Source: Desulfobacteraceae bacterium 4572_19 (GTDB lineage Bacteria > Desulfobacterota > Desulfobacteria > Desulfobacterales > NBLS01). From it: a DNA stretch of 5,549 nucleotides. The translations under genes were made by a program, and so were the position numbers. The stretch spans positions 1 to 5,549 of the forward strand of contig NBLS01000100.1 of assembly GCA_002084385.1 (NCBI GenBank). Reading direction: 5' to 3'. The notes under the pieces are model-generated. The model was given only the letters and a program-made list of their open reading frames with translations, made no database searches and was not told where the DNA came from. Shown here piece after piece: positions 5,408 to 5,549 of the stretch (the stretch's first letter is position 1; the number at the start of each line of letters is the position of its first letter).

Positions 5408-5549
5408 TTAGCACTGAATTTCGTCTTTCAAAATCAATACTCCACCAAATCCAATTGAGATCATAATGGTAGCTGTTCCCATCGCGTATGCAAATAGTGA
5501 ATAGGCAATCCCATAACGGCCAATTTCTTGATAATAAGCTTCAGCAACA
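5408..5549 (-). CDS. C-terminal end of an unidentified membrane protein (partial)
   Basis: The last 46 codons of a minus-strand gene run in from the window edge and stop at TAA (5408-5410). The peptide begins VAEAYYQEIGRYGIAYSLFA. It has one long hydrophobic segment (residues about 13-40, rich in G, A, I and F with a GFGG motif) and a short charged tail KDEIQC. This points to a final transmembrane helix with a brief terminal tail. I do not recognise the family. Coding character rests on the uninterrupted frame, even amino-acid composition and richer codon use than the adjacent spacer. A long-stem inverted repeat follows the stop. Confidence 0.55.
   Translation of the reverse strand, partial: VAEAYYQEIGRYGIAYSLFAYAMGTATIMISIGFGGVLILKDEIQC

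Overview
This is an AT-rich window from what looks like an anaerobic, genome-repeat-rich bacterium. No taxonomic marker gene is present. The lineage guess rests on three things: a RACo/RamA-type Fe-S ASKHA protein (such proteins reactivate corrinoid proteins), a sigma-54 activator with a cysteine-rich PAS domain, and a chromosome littered with transposon relics. An anaerobe such as a Desulfobacterota member, or less surely an anammox-type planctomycete, would fit. This is inference only.

Layout. Positions 1-390 hold no gene. They contain a nest of repeats: an 18-bp perfect inverted repeat (1-18 / 295-312), a 43-bp segment that recurs inverted on the other side of the main gene block, a 106-bp near-perfect palindrome (112-217), and a second, partial copy of that palindrome (318-395) that runs into the 3' end of the next gene. 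Positions 391-2785 carry two genes on the minus strand: a small thioredoxin (2480-2785), followed 25 nt later by a 687-residue protein (391-2454). That protein has a Cys/His-rich zinc-finger-like head, a plant-type [2Fe-2S] domain and a C-terminal ASKHA ATPase domain. Position 2872 begins a divergent gene for a PAS / AAA+ / Fis-type sigma-54-dependent activator (2872-4293, plus strand). The 86-bp divergent intergenic region holds a well-spaced -24/-12 (sigma-54) promoter facing the thioredoxin gene and a TATAAT -10 box facing the activator gene.

Right of this block is genomic scar tissue. There is a short C-terminal relic of an apparent IS91-family transposase (4402-4563) and a small antitoxin ORF (4545-4703). 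Overlapping the antitoxin is a VapC-like PIN toxin gene (4690-5093) that has lost its start codon (ATA in place of ATG) and carries a -1 frameshift. About 230 bp of featureless DNA follows, then a long-stem inverted repeat (5321-5396), and finally the 3' end of an unidentified minus-strand membrane protein gene (5408 to the window edge).

How the genes may work together. The simplest reading is a self-contained redox control cassette. The activator, probably sensing redox state, a metal or a cofactor through its Cys-rich PAS domain, drives the thioredoxin + Fe-S ASKHA operon from the sigma-54 promoter between them. The ASKHA protein would use ATP and low-potential electrons to reactivate a corrinoid protein, but no corrinoid protein or methyltransferase is visible here, so the target must lie elsewhere. 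The cassette is bracketed by repeat and transposon debris, including an inverted 43-bp duplication, which suggests it sits on a rearranged or acquired segment.
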